Origin: Microcebus murinus
Taxonomy: Eukaryota > Chordata > Mammalia > Primates > Cheirogaleidae
Direction: 5' to 3'
DNA length: 64,000 nucleotides
Assembly: GCF_040939455.1 (NCBI RefSeq)
Contig: NC_134108.1
Span: 53,319,501 to 53,383,500, forward strand
Shown: positions 22,379 through 33,954 of the stretch, one piece after another
Numbering within the stretch: the first letter of the stretch is position 1
How the letters are laid out: the number at the start of each line of letters is the position of its first letter
The notes under the pieces: generated by a model
Told to the model about the DNA's origin: nothing
Database searches by the model: none
What the model saw: the letters and a program-made list of their open reading frames with translations, nothing else
Program-made: the position numbers and the translations under genes

Positions 22379-25300
22379 TTAATACCAGTTTGCTGGAGAA
22401 TATATCTGGTGCTTGTTTTTCCATTCTTGGGATACTTCACTTAGTAGTATGGGTTCCAGCTCTAACCAGGAAAATATAAGATGTGCTATGTCACCATTGT
22501 TTCTTAGAGCTGAATAGTACTCCATGGTGTACATATACCACATTTTATTAATCCATTCTTTGATTGATGGGCACTTGGGCTGTTTCCACAGCCTTGCAAT
22601 TATGAATTGTGCTGCTATAAACATTCGAGTGCAGGTGTCTTTTTTGTAGAGTGTCACTGGATCATTTGGGTAGATGCCCAGCAATGGGATTGCTGGATCA
22701 AATGGTAGATTCACTTGTATCGCTTTAAGGTATCTCCATATTGCTTTCCACAGAGGTTGAACTAGTTTGCAGTCCCACCAGCAGTGTAGGAGTGTTCCTC
22801 TCTCTCCGCAACCACGCCAGCATTTATTGTTTGGAGATTTTTTGATAAAGGCCATTCTCACTGGGGTTAAGTGATATCTCATTGTGGTTTTGATTTGCAT
22901 TTCCCTGATGATTAGAGATGTTGAGCATTTCTTCATATGTTTGTTGGCCATTCTTCTGTCTTCTTTAGAAAAATTTCTGTTCAAGTCCTTTGCCCACTTT
23001 TTAATGGGGTTATTTGATTTTTTCTTCCTAATTTTCGTGAGTTCTAAGTATATTCTAGTTATCAGTCCCTTATCGGATGCATAGGATGCAAAAATTTTCT
23101 CCCATTCTGTAGGTTGTCTGTTTACTTTCATGACTATTTCTTTGGCTGTGCAGAAGCTTTGTAGTTTGATCATGTCCCATTTATTTATTTTTGTTGCTGC
23201 TGTGATTGCCTTTGGGGACTTCTTCATAAACTCTTTGCCCAGGCCGATGTCTAGGAGAGTGTTTCCAACTTTTTCCTCTAGAGTTCTAATAGTTTCATAT
23301 CTTAGGTTTAAGTCTGTTATCCAGCGTGAGTTGGTTTTTGTGAGAGGTGAAAGGTGTGGGTCCTGTTTTAGCCTTCTACAGGTGGCTATCCAGTTTTCCC
23401 AGCACCATTTATTGAAGAGGGATTCTTTTCCCCAGCGTATGTTTTTGTCTGCTTTGTCAAAGATGAGACGGCTATATGAGGATGGTTTTATATCAGGATT
23501 CTCACATCTGTTCCACTGGTCAATATTCCTGTTTTTGTGCCAATACCATATTGTTTTAATTACTACAGCTTTGTAGTATAGTTTAATATCTGGCATATTA
23601 ATGCCTCCCATTTTGTTTTTGTTGCCTAGAATTGCTCTTGATATTCGGGGTCTTCTTTGGTTCCATACGAAGCGTAAAATTATTTTTTCTATATCTGTGA
23701 AGAATGCTGATGGGATTTTAATAGGTATTGCATTGAATCTGTAGATCAGTTTGGGTAGTATAGACATTTTGACGATATTGAGTCTGCCGATCCACGAGCA
23801 TGGTATGGATTTCCATCTGTTTACATCCTCTGCTATTTCCTTCCTCAGTGTTTCATAGTTCTCCCTGTAGAGGTCTTTTACCTCTTTGGTTAAATATATT
23901 CCTAGGTACTTTAATTTCTTTGTTGCTATTGTGAAGGGAATTGAGTCTTTGATTTGGTTCTCAATTAGATTGTTGTTGGCGTATATGAATGCCTCTGATT
24001 TCTGTGTATTAATTTTGTATCCTGAGACTTTACTAAATTCATTGATCAGTTCCAGGAGTTTCTTGGTTGAATCCTTGGGGTTTTCTAGATACAATATCAT
24101 ATCATCAGCAAACAGTGAAAGTTTGATCTCTTCTGCCCCTATTTGGATACCTTTGATTCCATTTTCCTGTCTGATTGCTGTAGCCAAGACTTCCAGCACT
24201 ATGTTGAATAGAAGTGGAGATAGTGGGCAGCCTTGTCTGGTTCCAGTTCTAAGTGGGAATGATTTCAGTCTTTCCCCATTCAGTATGATGTTGGCTACGG
24301 GTCTGTCATATATGGCTTGTATCATTTTTAGGTATGTCCCTTCTATGCCTATTTTCTTAAGTGTTCGTATCATGAAAGGGTGTTGAATTTTGTCAAAAGC
24401 TTTTTCTGCATCTATTGAAAGAATCATGTGGTCTTTGTTTTTGCTTCTGTTGATGTGGTGAATTGCATTTATAGATTTACGTATGTTGAACCATCCCTGC
24501 ATCCCTGGGATGAAGCCCACTTGGTCGTGGTGGATTATTTTTTTGATAAGTGTCTGGATTCGGTTAGCTAAGATTTTGTTGAAAATTTTTGCATCTATAT
24601 TCATTAGGGATATTGGTCTGTAGTTTTCTTTTTTTGTTGCATCCTTTCCTGGTTTTGGTATCAGAGTAATATTCGCTTCATAAAAGGTGTCGGGGAGGTT
24701 TCCGTTCTTCTCGATGTTGTGGAATAGTTTCTGCAAGATAGGTACTAGTTCTTCTTTGTAAGTATGGTAAAATTCAGGTGTGAAGCCATCTGGACCGGGA
24801 CTTTTCTTTTTAGGGAGATTTTTAATTGCTGTTTCTATTTCAGCTGTTGAGATTGGTCTGTTCAGGGAATCTATTTCTTCCTGGTTGAGCCTAGGGAGGC
24901 TGTGTGTTTCTAGAAATTTGTCCATTTCCTCCACATTTTCCAGTTTGTGTGCATAAAGATTTTTGTAGTATTCATAAATTGTATCTTGTATCTCTTTGGG
25001 ATCAGTTGTGATATCTCCTTTTTCATTCCTGATGGAGCTTATTAGAGATTTCTCTTTTCTGCTTTTCGTTAGCTTAGCCAATGGCGTGTCAATTTTGTTT
25101 ATTTTTTCAAAGAACCAACTTTTTGTTTTATTAATCTCCTGAATAGCTTTCCTGTTTTCAATTTCGTTTAGTTCTGATTTGATCTTGTTGATTTCACTTC
25201 TTCTGCTGGGTTTGGGGTTGGTCTGTTCTTCTTTTTCCAGCTCTTTGAGTCGTTTCATTAGATTGTCTATTTGTGATCTTCTTGCCTTTTGGTTATAGGC

Positions 25301-26254
25301 ATTTATGGAGATAAACTTTCCTCTCAGAACTGCTTTAGCTGTGTCCCAGAGGAGTTGATAACTTGTCTCTCCATTGTCGTTTTCTTCATAGAAGTTTTTT
25401 ATTTCCGTCTTGATTTCTTCATTTACGAAGTAATCATTTAGTAGGAGGTTGTTTAATTTCCACGTTTTTGTGTAGAAATGTGAGTTTCTGTTAGGGTTGA
25501 TTTCTAGTTTTATTCCACTGTGATCTGAGAAAGTACATGGTATAATTTCTATTTTTTTAAATTTCTTGAGATTTTCTTTGTGTCCTAGGATATGGTCAAT
25601 CTTAGAGAATGTCCCGTGAGCTGATGAGAAGAACGTATATTCAGTGGATTTTGGGTAGAATGTTCTGTAGATGTCTGTCAGACCCAATTGTTCTAGAGTT
25701 TTGTTTAAGTCCATTATTTCTTTATTAATTTTCTGTTTGGAGGATCTGTCTCGTGCCGTCAGTGGGGTGTTGAAATCTCCGGCGATTATGGAGTTGCTAT
25801 TAATCCATTTGCTTAGCTTCAGTAAGGTTTGCTTTATGAATCTGGGTGCACCTAAGTTGGGTGCATATAAATATCAAATTGTTATCTCTTCTTGTTGAAC
25901 TGTGCCCTTCACCATTATATAATGACCCTCTTTGTCTTTCACTACTTTTGTTGGTTTAAAAACTAAATCGTCTGAAATTAGAACTGCCACACCAGCCTTC
26001 TTTTGGTTTCTATTTGCTTGGAATATTGATCTCCACCCTTTTATTTTTAGTCTATGTGCATCCTTGCAGGTTAAATGTGTTTCCTGAAGACAGCATATAC
26101 TTGGCCTGTATTTTCTTATCCATTCAGCCAGCCTATGTCTCTTGAGTGGAGAGTTTAAGCCATTCACATTTATTGAGAGAACTGATAGGTAAGGTAGATT
26201 GCTGATCATTCTGTTGGGTTGGATGTTGTTGCTATGATTTCTGTCTTGAGCCAT
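22379..26254 (-). pseudogene. L1 ORF2 (endonuclease-RT), 1291 codons with one TGA at codon 127
   Basis: ORF2p supplies endonuclease and reverse transcriptase for target-primed reverse transcription. The frame starts MAQDRNHSNN and ends SPANWY; human ORF2p is 1275 aa. Endonuclease (1 to about 250): [27 protein letters not shown]. Reverse transcriptase: [51 protein letters not shown] and the catalytic FADD near codons 715-718. C-terminal CX3CX7HX4[19 protein letters not shown]. The only break is TGA at 25874-25876, between EEITI and YLYAPN, inside the endonuclease. Downstream the frame is open for 1111 codons from Met at 25714 (and open back to the TGA). The same TGA occurs in copy 1, so it was probably inherited from the source element. 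As written it would truncate the protein to 126 aa. Confidence 0.93.
25874..25876 (-). other. In-frame TGA at ORF2 codon 127 of copy 2
   Basis: Reads ATT TGA TAT TTA TAT GCA CCC in the sense strand. The family normally has a Val-Asn-Ile-type triplet before Tyr-Ala-Pro-Asn here, so the stop lies directly before a strand that helps form the endonuclease active site. Equivalent to 1309-1311 in copy 1. Confidence 0.9.
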
Positions 26255-26295
26255 TGTAATATCTGGCCTTTCATATCTTTGGGTTTTGGTTGTTT

Positions 26296-27300
26296 TTATA
26301 TCCGTGGATTATTATTATGATGTTCCGTGCGTAACGCTGTTTTAAGTACTTCTTGTAGGGCTGGTCTTGTCTTGGTGAATTCTCTGAGCCTTTGCTTGTC
26401 TGAGAATGTTTTTATTTCTCCTTCATATATGAAGCTTAGTTTTGCAGGGAATAATATTCTAGGCTGGGCATTGTTTTGTTTCAAAAGAGTGAGAATGGGG
26501 CCCCAGTCTCTCCTTGCTTGTAAAGTCTCATTAGAGAAGTCTGATGTTATTCGAATTGGCTTTCCCTTGTATGTCACTTGCTTCTTTTGTCTTACAGCTC
26601 TTAGAAGGGCCTCTTTAGTTGATACTTTGGTCAGTCTGATGACTGCATGACGTGACGTCTTCTTGTTTGCATTGAATCTCCCAGGGGTCCTCTGGGCTTC
26701 TTGAACTTGTATATCGAGATTTTGAGCAAGGCCTGGGAAATTTTCCTCTATTATATCTTCAAAAAGCTTGTCCAGCCCTTGAGTGTTGTCTTCCTCCCCT
26801 TCGGCTAAACCTATGTCCCTCACGTTAGGTTTTTTCACATAATCCCACAGCTCTTGTAGGCTTTGGTCTTTTCTCTTGTTTCTCTGCTGTATTTCTGTGA
26901 CTGATTTATTTAATTGGAAGGTGTTATCTTCAAGCTCTGAGATTCTTTCTTCTGCTTGATCTACCCTGTTCTTGAGGCTTTCCACAGTATTTTGTAGTTC
27001 TCTGAGTTGATTCTTCATCTCCAGGACTTCGGTTAAAGTTTTCTTCACTGTGTCAATCTCTTTGTTGAACCTTTGTTCCATTTCTTGGAGGTTTTTTGTG
27101 TTTTCTTGGTGTTGGTTATTGAGTTGTTGTTGCAGCTGGGTGAGTGTTCTTATGATCCACATACGAAATTCCTTTTCTGTCATATTGGTTGCCTGATTTT
27201 GGTCGGTGTCCGTTTCTAGGGGGCTGGTGCTCCTCCTTGGGGGTGTGTTTTCCGTTTGGTTCTTCATATTTCCTGAGTTCTTTCGCTGACTTCTTCCCAT
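26296..27300 (-). CDS. L1 ORF1 protein, intact (334 aa)
   Basis: ORF1p is the nucleic-acid chaperone that coats L1 RNA in cis and forms the cytoplasmic ribonucleoprotein. The length of 334 codons is close to the 338 of human ORF1p. Start chosen at MGRSQRKNSGN because the same MxRxQxKNSxN start occurs in the older L1 (16125). Order: basic/polar N-terminus (1-50), coiled coil (about 55-155: LTQLQQQLNNQ, MKNQLRELQNTVESLKNRVDQAEERISELED), RRM-like domain (about 155-255), C-terminal domain (about 255-320: ETLQARRDWGPI, PRILFPAKLSF, EFTKTRPALQEVL). Basic residues expected to bind RNA (QARRDW) are kept. It is upstream of ORF2 with a 41-bp gap, as in a bicistronic L1 transcript. No stops or frameshifts; whether it is expressed cannot be seen. 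Confidence 0.95.
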   Translation of the reverse strand: MGRSQRKNSGNMKNQTENTPPRRSTSPLETDTDQNQATNMTEKEFRMWIIRTLTQLQQQLNNQHQENTKNLQEMEQRFNKEIDTVKKTLTEVLEMKNQLRELQNTVESLKNRVDQAEERISELEDNTFQLNKSVTEIQQRNKRKDQSLQELWDYVKKPNVRDIGLAEGEEDNTQGLDKLFEDIIEENFPGLAQNLDIQVQEAQRTPGRFNANKKTSRHAVIRLTKVSTKEALLRAVRQKKQVTYKGKPIRITSDFSNETLQARRDWGPILTLLKQNNAQPRILFPAKLSFIYEGEIKTFSDKQRLREFTKTRPALQEVLKTALRTEHHNNNPRI

Positions 27301-27442
27301 GTCGATCAGTTGTTGTTTCTTTCCTTAGGTTATTGTTTGGGTATTCACACACCTTGTTTAGTTTCTGAGGCGTTAGGTGGTGCCTGTGGGTGAAATTGGA
27401 CCACTCCCTGTATATTGAGTCAGTGGATGCCGTGGAAAGGCT

Positions 27443-27459
27443 CTCAGTTCATTTTTTTT
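27443..27459. repeat. Target-site duplication, right copy, of L1 copy 2
   Basis: CTCAGTTCATTTTTTTT, followed by AGTG. On the nicked strand this gives a TTTT/A site, typical of L1 endonuclease-dependent insertion. Confidence 0.95.
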
Positions 27460-28661
27460 AGTGATGAAAATATTTGGCCTGCTTGCCCCAATTTTGGTTT
27501 TTCTGTTGAATCAAATTGCTTTTTCTAATTCAGATTTTAGATCAGTTTCTGATTTCATGTTGGAGTACTCCACAACTTTTATATCTTCTTCTTTTTATAT
27601 TTCTTCTGTTACCATATTTACAAAGAACTTTAGCCTATAGGTAATACTCAAACACTGGAATGTGCCAGCAAACATTATTTGAATGGCATTTGAATAATGT
27701 AACATTGAGCTTCCCATGCAAGGTTAACAACTCTGCATTAAATCTTGTGTTGAAATTGCCAAATTAAGCATTTATTTTGATTCCAAAACTTGTTATTTTT
27801 TGTAATACTATTAATAAGATTGGTATAAAGTATATTATACGTATAAACTTTTTCATATTTGCAAGAATGACCCATTAGCAGCAGGCAGGCCAAAAACATA
27901 CACTTATAAGATGACAATGACTATAAACAAGACTGATTAATAGCCATAGCCACCACTTTTTAAATTTTGAAGTCCTTCCAATCAGTGATGCTACATGTTT
28001 ATAGTTTTAATTCTTGTGGGTAAGTTATGGAACTTTTTCTTATTTTCCTGGCTTCTCAACTGATTTTGGGGGGATTCAGAATTTGGGAAAATGTAATGTT
28101 CCTCAAGAAATGCTAGGGAGGAGTTCCCTTTGGAAACACCAGCCTAGGGAATTAATGGTGGAAGGACAAGTAACCAGGGCTCCTAATTGATTTGGGGAAT
28201 GAGAGCTGCATGGTCTAGCTAGGATGGCTGGACAGTCACCTGAGAGGGAAAGGAACTTGAGTCTTATTTAAGCCATTTTATTTTCAAGTCTCTTTGTTCC
28301 AGCAGCCTAGCCTTTCCCTTAATTAATTCAGAAATACTTGAAATGGTTTATACCCAGGACTACATGGATATTTCCCTCATAGCTTGTTTGGAAACTTAGT
28401 CTTATTATAACTTTGAATTGAAAGATAATCTAGTTAAACTGCCCTATTTTATAAATAAGTTGAGCACAGAGCTAGGAAATGACTTGACCGAGGACACTTG
28501 AAATTTTTTCATATTAATAAAATTTAGTTAATGTGGAAGACAATTTTATGTCAGTTAATGCATAAAAATATGCAAAATGTCTTCAAGTATAAAGGATAAA
28601 AACTATACTTTTGTAATGTTTATACTGGCACAGAGTAAATGTGATAATATTTTTCTCCTAT
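27460..28661. other. Intergenic DNA, no gene
   Basis: No exon or RNA gene recognised. A weak MIR-like stretch around 28425-28505 (actgccctattttataaataagttgagcacagagctagg). Confidence 0.4.
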
Positions 28662-29070
28662 TTTAGTCTGTTTTCTGTTGCTTATAACAGAATACCTGAA
28701 ACTGGGTAATTTATAAACAAAATGAGTTTATTTTGTACAGTTATGGAGGCTGAGAAGTCCCAGGTGGAGGGTTGCATCTGATGAGGGCCTTCTTGCTGGT
28801 GGGGACTCTGCAGGGTCCCAAGGTGCTGCAGGGCATCACATGGCAAGGGGCTGAGTGAGCCAGCCCAGGTCTCTCTCCCTCTTCTTATAAAGTCACCAAT
28901 TCCACCCCCATGATAACCCATTAATCCATTAGTTCATGAATAGATTAATCTATTCATGAGGGCAGAGCCTTCATGACCCAATCATTTCTTAAAATCCCCA
29001 CCTCTCAATACTGCCACATTGGGTATTAAATTTCAACATGAGTTTTGGAGGGGATACATTCAACCATAAT
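28662..29070 (-). mobile_element. MaLR-type LTR (MST/MLT1-like)
   Basis: On plus it reads tagtctgttttctgttgcttataacagaatacctgaaactgggtaatttataa, then ggaggctgagaagtccc, ttcatgagggcagagccttcatgacccaatc and ends attcaaccata. This is the reverse complement of a MaLR LTR. A 79-codon frame inside (28682-28921) is not a gene. Confidence 0.88.
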
Positions 29071-29155
29071 ATCCCCGTTATAGTGCTATAGGTCTTTATT
29101 GCTTATTCTTGGCTTAGTGTCCATAGATATTGGTGTAGAATGGCATGAGGGGAGT

Positions 29156-29172
29156 AAAAGTAATCTAAACTA
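29156..29172. repeat. Target-site duplication, left, of the Alu at 29173
   Basis: AAAAGTAATCTAAACTA, 17 bp, perfect match to 29502-29518. Confidence 0.95.
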
Positions 29173-29501
29173 GGCTGGGTGTGGTGGCTCACGCCTGTAA
29201 TCCTAGCACTCTGGGAGGCTGAGGTGGGCGGGATTGCTCGAGGATAGGAGCTCAAAACCAGCTTGAGTGAGACCCCATCTCTACTAAAAATAGAAAGAAA
29301 TTAATTGACCAACTAAAAAATATATATACAAAAAATTAGCCAGGCATGGTGGCACATGCCTGTAGTCCCAGCTACTCAGGAGGCTGAGGCAGTAGGATCA
29401 CTTGAGCCCAGGAGATTGAGGTTGCTGTGAGCTAGGCTGACGCCACAGCACTCACTCTAGCCTGGGCAACAAGGTGAGACTCTGTCTCAAAAAAAAAAAA
29501 A
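29173..29501 (+). mobile_element. Alu SINE, lemur type
   Basis: Full-length plus-strand Alu: GGCTGGGTGTGGTGGCTCACGCC start, aaatagaaagaaattaattgaccaac middle block, second arm ending gctgtgagctaggctgacgccac ... tctgtctc and an A tail of about 17-20. The middle block and gctaggctgac motif are those of lemur Alus. Flanked by AAAAGTAATCTAAACTA. Confidence 0.97.
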
Positions 29502-29518
29502 AAAAGTAATCTAAACTA
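29502..29518. repeat. Target-site duplication, right, of the Alu at 29173
   Basis: AAAAGTAATCTAAACTA; the first A's merge with the Alu tail. Confidence 0.95.
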
Positions 29519-29690
29519 TGTGTTAAGCATTTTACATATATTATTTCAATTAGTTATCACAAAGACTGTGTGAAGTGTCATTAGCCCCATTTTGTAGATG
29601 AGAAAAAGTTAGAATCTGAGTGGTTAATATACTATTCTAGGTTTGTACAATATATGGAAGAGCTGGGAATTCTGGATAATAATGAATATG
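29515..29690 (-). mobile_element. MIR SINE relic
   Basis: tgttaagcattttacatatattatttcaattagttatcac, then cattagccccattttgtagatgag and ggaagagctgggaattc: a reverse-oriented MIR directly abutting the Alu. Confidence 0.75.
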
Positions 29691-31331
29691 TATAGACATT
29701 TAAAAAATTACCAAGTAATTTTTCATGATATCTTTTTATATTGACTGATATCTGTACACACAGCAATACCTCTACTCACTGTAAAGTTACTGAACAAACT
29801 AGAAAATGGAATGCATGGTTCTTGATATTTTAAATAATTTGTCTTTTAAATAATTTGTCACTTTTGGACCCTGTGAAAGTACATAGTTAGTACTTAAAGT
29901 ACATGGTTTGTAAAGAAATAAAAAAATTATTTTGTACAACCAAAGTTCAAGGTAGTTTAGATGAATACAGGAACTATGACAAACTAGAACTCAATTTTAA
30001 ACAAATATGAGACTATTATAAAGTAATATTGATGTCTTGAATCCTAAGTTCCATGTTAAGGTCATAGTAATAGCTTAGTATTTTATGAGCCTGTGTGGTG
30101 TTAGCAACCTCATCTCTTTAATCTTAACTTTGCCTCAAGCAAAAATAAATCTTAATGTTATAAACTGTATGGAAACATAACTGCCTTCTTCAGTAGGGAT
30201 CTTTTTTTTTCTCTAAATGTCACTACTATCTTGCTGTGTTTAAAAAAAAACAAGAAAAAGAAAAATAACATCCATTCCATTTTGTTGAAGTGGTAAATAT
30301 TTTTTACTATGGTAGAATGACTTGAGGAGAGAAGCTTTTCTATTATATTTTTGCTTGTACATTACACTATTATGCATTGGTGCATAAACAAGTCAGGCTG
30401 AATGTATAAGACCAATTCTGTATATTTAGATAACTTAATTGCTGGATTGCCAGTTAATATTTGGATGTTACACTTCTATATGTTAAAGAGGAAGCCGGCA
30501 CAAGAGGCAGACCAGGAAAAGGCTCAGCAATTTTGGAAGGGAGTCAAGGTTGCAGGAAAATGAGGAGCCTCCCGAGGTCCTGGTTTACGGGGAGACACTA
30601 GGGAGGTTGGCTCCTACGAAGCTGTGCCAGAAAAGGTTTCAAAAAGTTATGACCAAGAAAAGTCTCGTAAGTGAAAAAAAGAAGCAGTCTTTCTCACTAT
30701 CTAAAGGAAAGCAAATGTTAAGCAAGCACAATTTATTAAAGAGATGAATTCTTGATTTGTAGTTAGAATTCAGTATTTCATTTGGCTCTTAAACTAAATT
30801 ACCTGACTTACAATTAGAAATATGTGTGTTACTGTCTTAAGGAATTATATCTTTATAGGAAAAATTCAGCTGTATGGATTCTAAATGTTATCCCTTCTTC
30901 TCTCTGTACATGCCAGAAGAAACTCTGTGTTAAGTCTAAGCTTTTGTGAACAGACATTATAATTCACTGAGTGACAACTACTGAAATTGCAGGTATAGGT
31001 GGAATTCTCCTTCCAATTAGGCAGGAGCCTTTAGACCTTTTGGTTTTGTGAAAAGCCATAATTGTAAAGGAAAGATATTTCTAATCTTGGTATCTTAATT
31101 GTCAATATTCTTTTTGGCTTTAATCCTCATTAGGAAAAGATGTGAGTTTTTCATATTTTAAGTTCTTGTTTGTAGTATATAGGATAACAGCATCCTTCTT
31201 TCTTTACATTTTAAGATAAGGAAAAGAAGATTAATATTTTGATGTTAAACAAGTAAAATTCACAAAAAATATGAAAGTGATTAGTTACTCTGGAGGAAAA
31301 AACTCACTGAAACTCAAAAGTGCTTTTTCTA
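29691..31331. other. Intergenic DNA; one exon-like stretch at 30490-30675
   Basis: AT-rich with no recognised gene. Within it 30490-30675 is locally richer in GC and CpG and ends in tctcGTAAGTG, a good match to a splice donor; a 65-codon frame (30550-30747) crosses it without a recognisable domain. Not called as a gene (see findings). Confidence 0.4.
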
Positions 31332-32162
31332 TTCTCTCACTCAACAACAACAGTCATCACAGATGACCTCTATGATCCCCAAAATATGTGGGGATTTTTT
31401 CCCAGACCAGCAAGCAAGCAGTCAATTCAGCAATAGATACTAGCTGGGTGTCCTCCAATTTAATTCCAAAACTATCTACCTGGAGATACCATCAGCTCCT
31501 ACAAGTTGAGGGTGCAGTCTCCAAGATTAGCCTTCTCCAACTTCCAATGCCAGTCACAAACCCCAGTTTGTTTTAACCGTGCCTCTGACGGACCAGCTAT
31601 AAATTAGGAATTCCGAGACCCCCTCCTTGGGTTCTACCAATTTGTTAGAGTGGCTCACAGAACTCAAGGAAACACTTATGTTGACTGGTTTATTATAAAG
31701 GATGTTACAAAGGATATAAAAATGAAGAGATGCACAGAGCGAGGTATGGGAGTTATGGGAGAAGGATTGTGGAGCTTCCAGACCTCCCTGGGCATGCCAC
31801 CCTCTGGACACCTCTCTGTGTTCAGCTGTCCAGAAGCTTTCTGAACCCAGTCCTTTTGGGTTTTTATGGAAGCTTCATTACATAGGCATGATTGATTAAA
31901 CCATTAACCATTGACCATCAATTTAATCTTCAGTCCCTCTGCCCTCCCCATGGAGGTTAGAGGTGGAGCTGAAATTCCCAACCCTCTAATCCTTCCTGGG
32001 TGTTTCAGGTGGCCAGTCACCATTCCGAAGTTACCTAGGGGTTGCCAGCCATCAGCCAATCATGAGCATACAAAAAGGCATCACTTTGGAGATGCTAAGG
32101 ATTTTAGGAGTTCTATGCAGGAAATGGAGTCAAAGACCAAATATGTATTTCACAATATCACA
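31332..32162 (-). mobile_element. Long solo LTR, minus strand (MER21-like)
   Basis: About 830 bp. On the minus strand it starts TGTGATATTGTGAAATACAT, runs through ttaatcaatcatgcctatgtaatgaagc and ccataaaaacccaaaagg (TATA-like), a cctttataataaacc polyadenylation region followed by gagttctgtgagccactc, and ends in a ttgagtgagagaat type terminus. The order promoter, AATAAA, long R/U5 is that of an LTR. It resembles the MER21 group in my memory; the name is tentative. No internal retroviral genes are present. Confidence 0.75.
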
Positions 32163-32549
32163 GTTGCCTATGATAGTAAACCAAGAAATTTAAATATTTG
32201 ACTGGAGAGTTTAGAAATATTTCACATTTGATATAAAAAAGTGTGAAATGTCATAGAGGCAAGCCTGGAAATGATTATAATTCAATATCAGAAAAGTAAT
32301 CAACTATATTGTACCTTTTCTGGAGGAAGACACTGTGAACCAATCCAGGTTAGGGGAGGGGGGTCCCCAAAACCAGAAGTTGGAAATGTCTGTTCAACAA
32401 TATTCTAAAGAGAACCAGGGACGGAGGGACAGAGAATGGGGTGGGCACACACACAAAACAGGAGAGAGATGCTCTCTTCTGGGACTGTGATAGTTTCTGA
32501 GGCCTTACAATGGCTGTATGTTGTTTGACATGTCACGTCCTTTTGTAGT

Positions 32550-33060
32550 GTCTGTCAATCAGGATCCCAACAGAACAGAGATGACACACTCAAATCAGGA
32601 TTATTCAAGGAGATGTAGTTTTGAAGAGATTACTTATAAAAGTGTGAATAGGGTGTCAGGAAACAACAAAGGATAATGCAGGTGCCCTGCATTAGTAGTG
32701 AAATTTTTACCACCACTAGACTTGAAGGGTAGAGAGAAGGAAGAGATTATCAGAATCTGGAAGGAAGATGAGAGTCATGTGAACTGGGCTGGCCTGAGAG
32801 ATGTAGTGACCTTCTGTTGAGAGTCCTAACGAGACAAAGGCAAACTCAGGGAAGAGAGAGCAAGGGAATAAATACCCTAACCTCATTCTCCTCCTTTCCT
32901 TTAATCTTCTGCTGGGGCTCCCCAGCCAGAAGTCAGAAGGTCCAGTATCTATTGATATAATTTATAGAGATGAGCTGAGAAATCAGCATGGAAAAAGAGA
33001 CAAATAGAATAGGACGGGTGTTATGAGTGGAGGTCAGATCATAGTAAATTTGCTAAGGCT
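32550..33060. repeat. Probable old interspersed repeat, unassigned
   Basis: tctgtcaatcaggatcccaacagaacag ... gagagtcctaacgagacaaagg ... ctgctggggctccccagccagaagtcagaagg. I recognise this arrangement as a common mammalian interspersed repeat but cannot name it. No gene. Confidence 0.4.
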
Positions 33061-33744
33061 TATGGGCTCTCTTGGGAGATGGGTCATCAAGTCTCTTGGT
33101 GGCACTCAAATCTTAACATGAACCCCATCCAAAATATAATAGGAACAATTGGTAGAACTTGCTTGATATTTCTCCTCAAAACATCTCACACTGAACCTAG
33201 TTCTGTTTTGGAATTTTTAGTATTCTTTGATCTAGGTGGCTAATAAAGCAAGTGCATCAAAGTAAAGATAATAAATGATATATCTTTGAACTATAGATTC
33301 CTAAATCCATAAAACATGAAATTACTTCATAGATTTTTCAAATATGCTTCTAAAAATTCAGAATGTGGATTGACTTTTATTACCACACTCTAAATGAGAA
33401 ATTGAATAAAGAGCCCATTTCTTCATAAATGCTTTCATTACCTTGTACTCTGTTTTAATGACCTCATTGTATATTAAAATGTTCAGAAGACCCTCAGTGC
33501 CCTGCAACTGAAGTATTCATTTGGAAATATCATTCTCAATACTGAATTTGATTGTGGAAGATTTCCTTGGGAGCAAAATTATTTCTTCACTTTTTAGAGT
33601 TGTTGGTGGTAGGTTTTTCAAAAGACTTTGTTGCTCTGACATTCTCTAGCAAAAACAAAATAAAATTTCCAGAATTTGAATCTTGATTTGGAGGCTCATA
33701 AATGTGTGTTATACATAGGAAAAATACAGAAAGGAATCTATACA

Positions 33745-33865
33745 TTCACTGAACATTTACTGATTGTTCATTTCACCATTTTGGGGACTGGAATGAAGAG
33801 ATGAAAAACATAATCTGTGCCCTCTTAATGCTCAGAGTCTAGTGGAGAGAATGGCAGGTGAAGAG
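33745..33865 (-). mobile_element. L2-like relic
   Basis: cattcactgaacatttactgattg ... ttttggggactggaatgaagagatgaaaaacataatctgtgccctc: the pattern of an old LINE (tcattgagcacctac ... ggggatacag ... ccctcatgg). Low preservation. Confidence 0.45.
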
Positions 33866-33954
33866 GTTACCACTGCACACAGGGACCAGAGGTGTAAGAA
33901 CATGAATAGAGGGTCCTCTTTCTCCTCTTGTCTGGGACTGCAATTACATGAATG

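Larger units (their letters stand above)
22134..27442 (-). mobile_element. Young L1 retrotransposon, copy 2, nearly complete
   Basis: A 5.3-kb LINE-1 on the minus strand. From its 5' end: about 120 bp of 5'UTR (truncated), ORF1 (27300-26296), a 41-bp inter-ORF gap, ORF2 (26254-22379), a 3'UTR (22378 to about 22165) with polypurine tracts, and an A-tail seen as a T-run at 22134-22160. A 17-bp direct repeat flanks it. ORF1 is fully open and ORF2 is open apart from a single TGA. Together with the uninterrupted tail and perfect TSD this indicates a recent insertion. Subfamily not named; the 3'UTR is shared with the fragment at 4269-4421. Confidence 0.97.
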
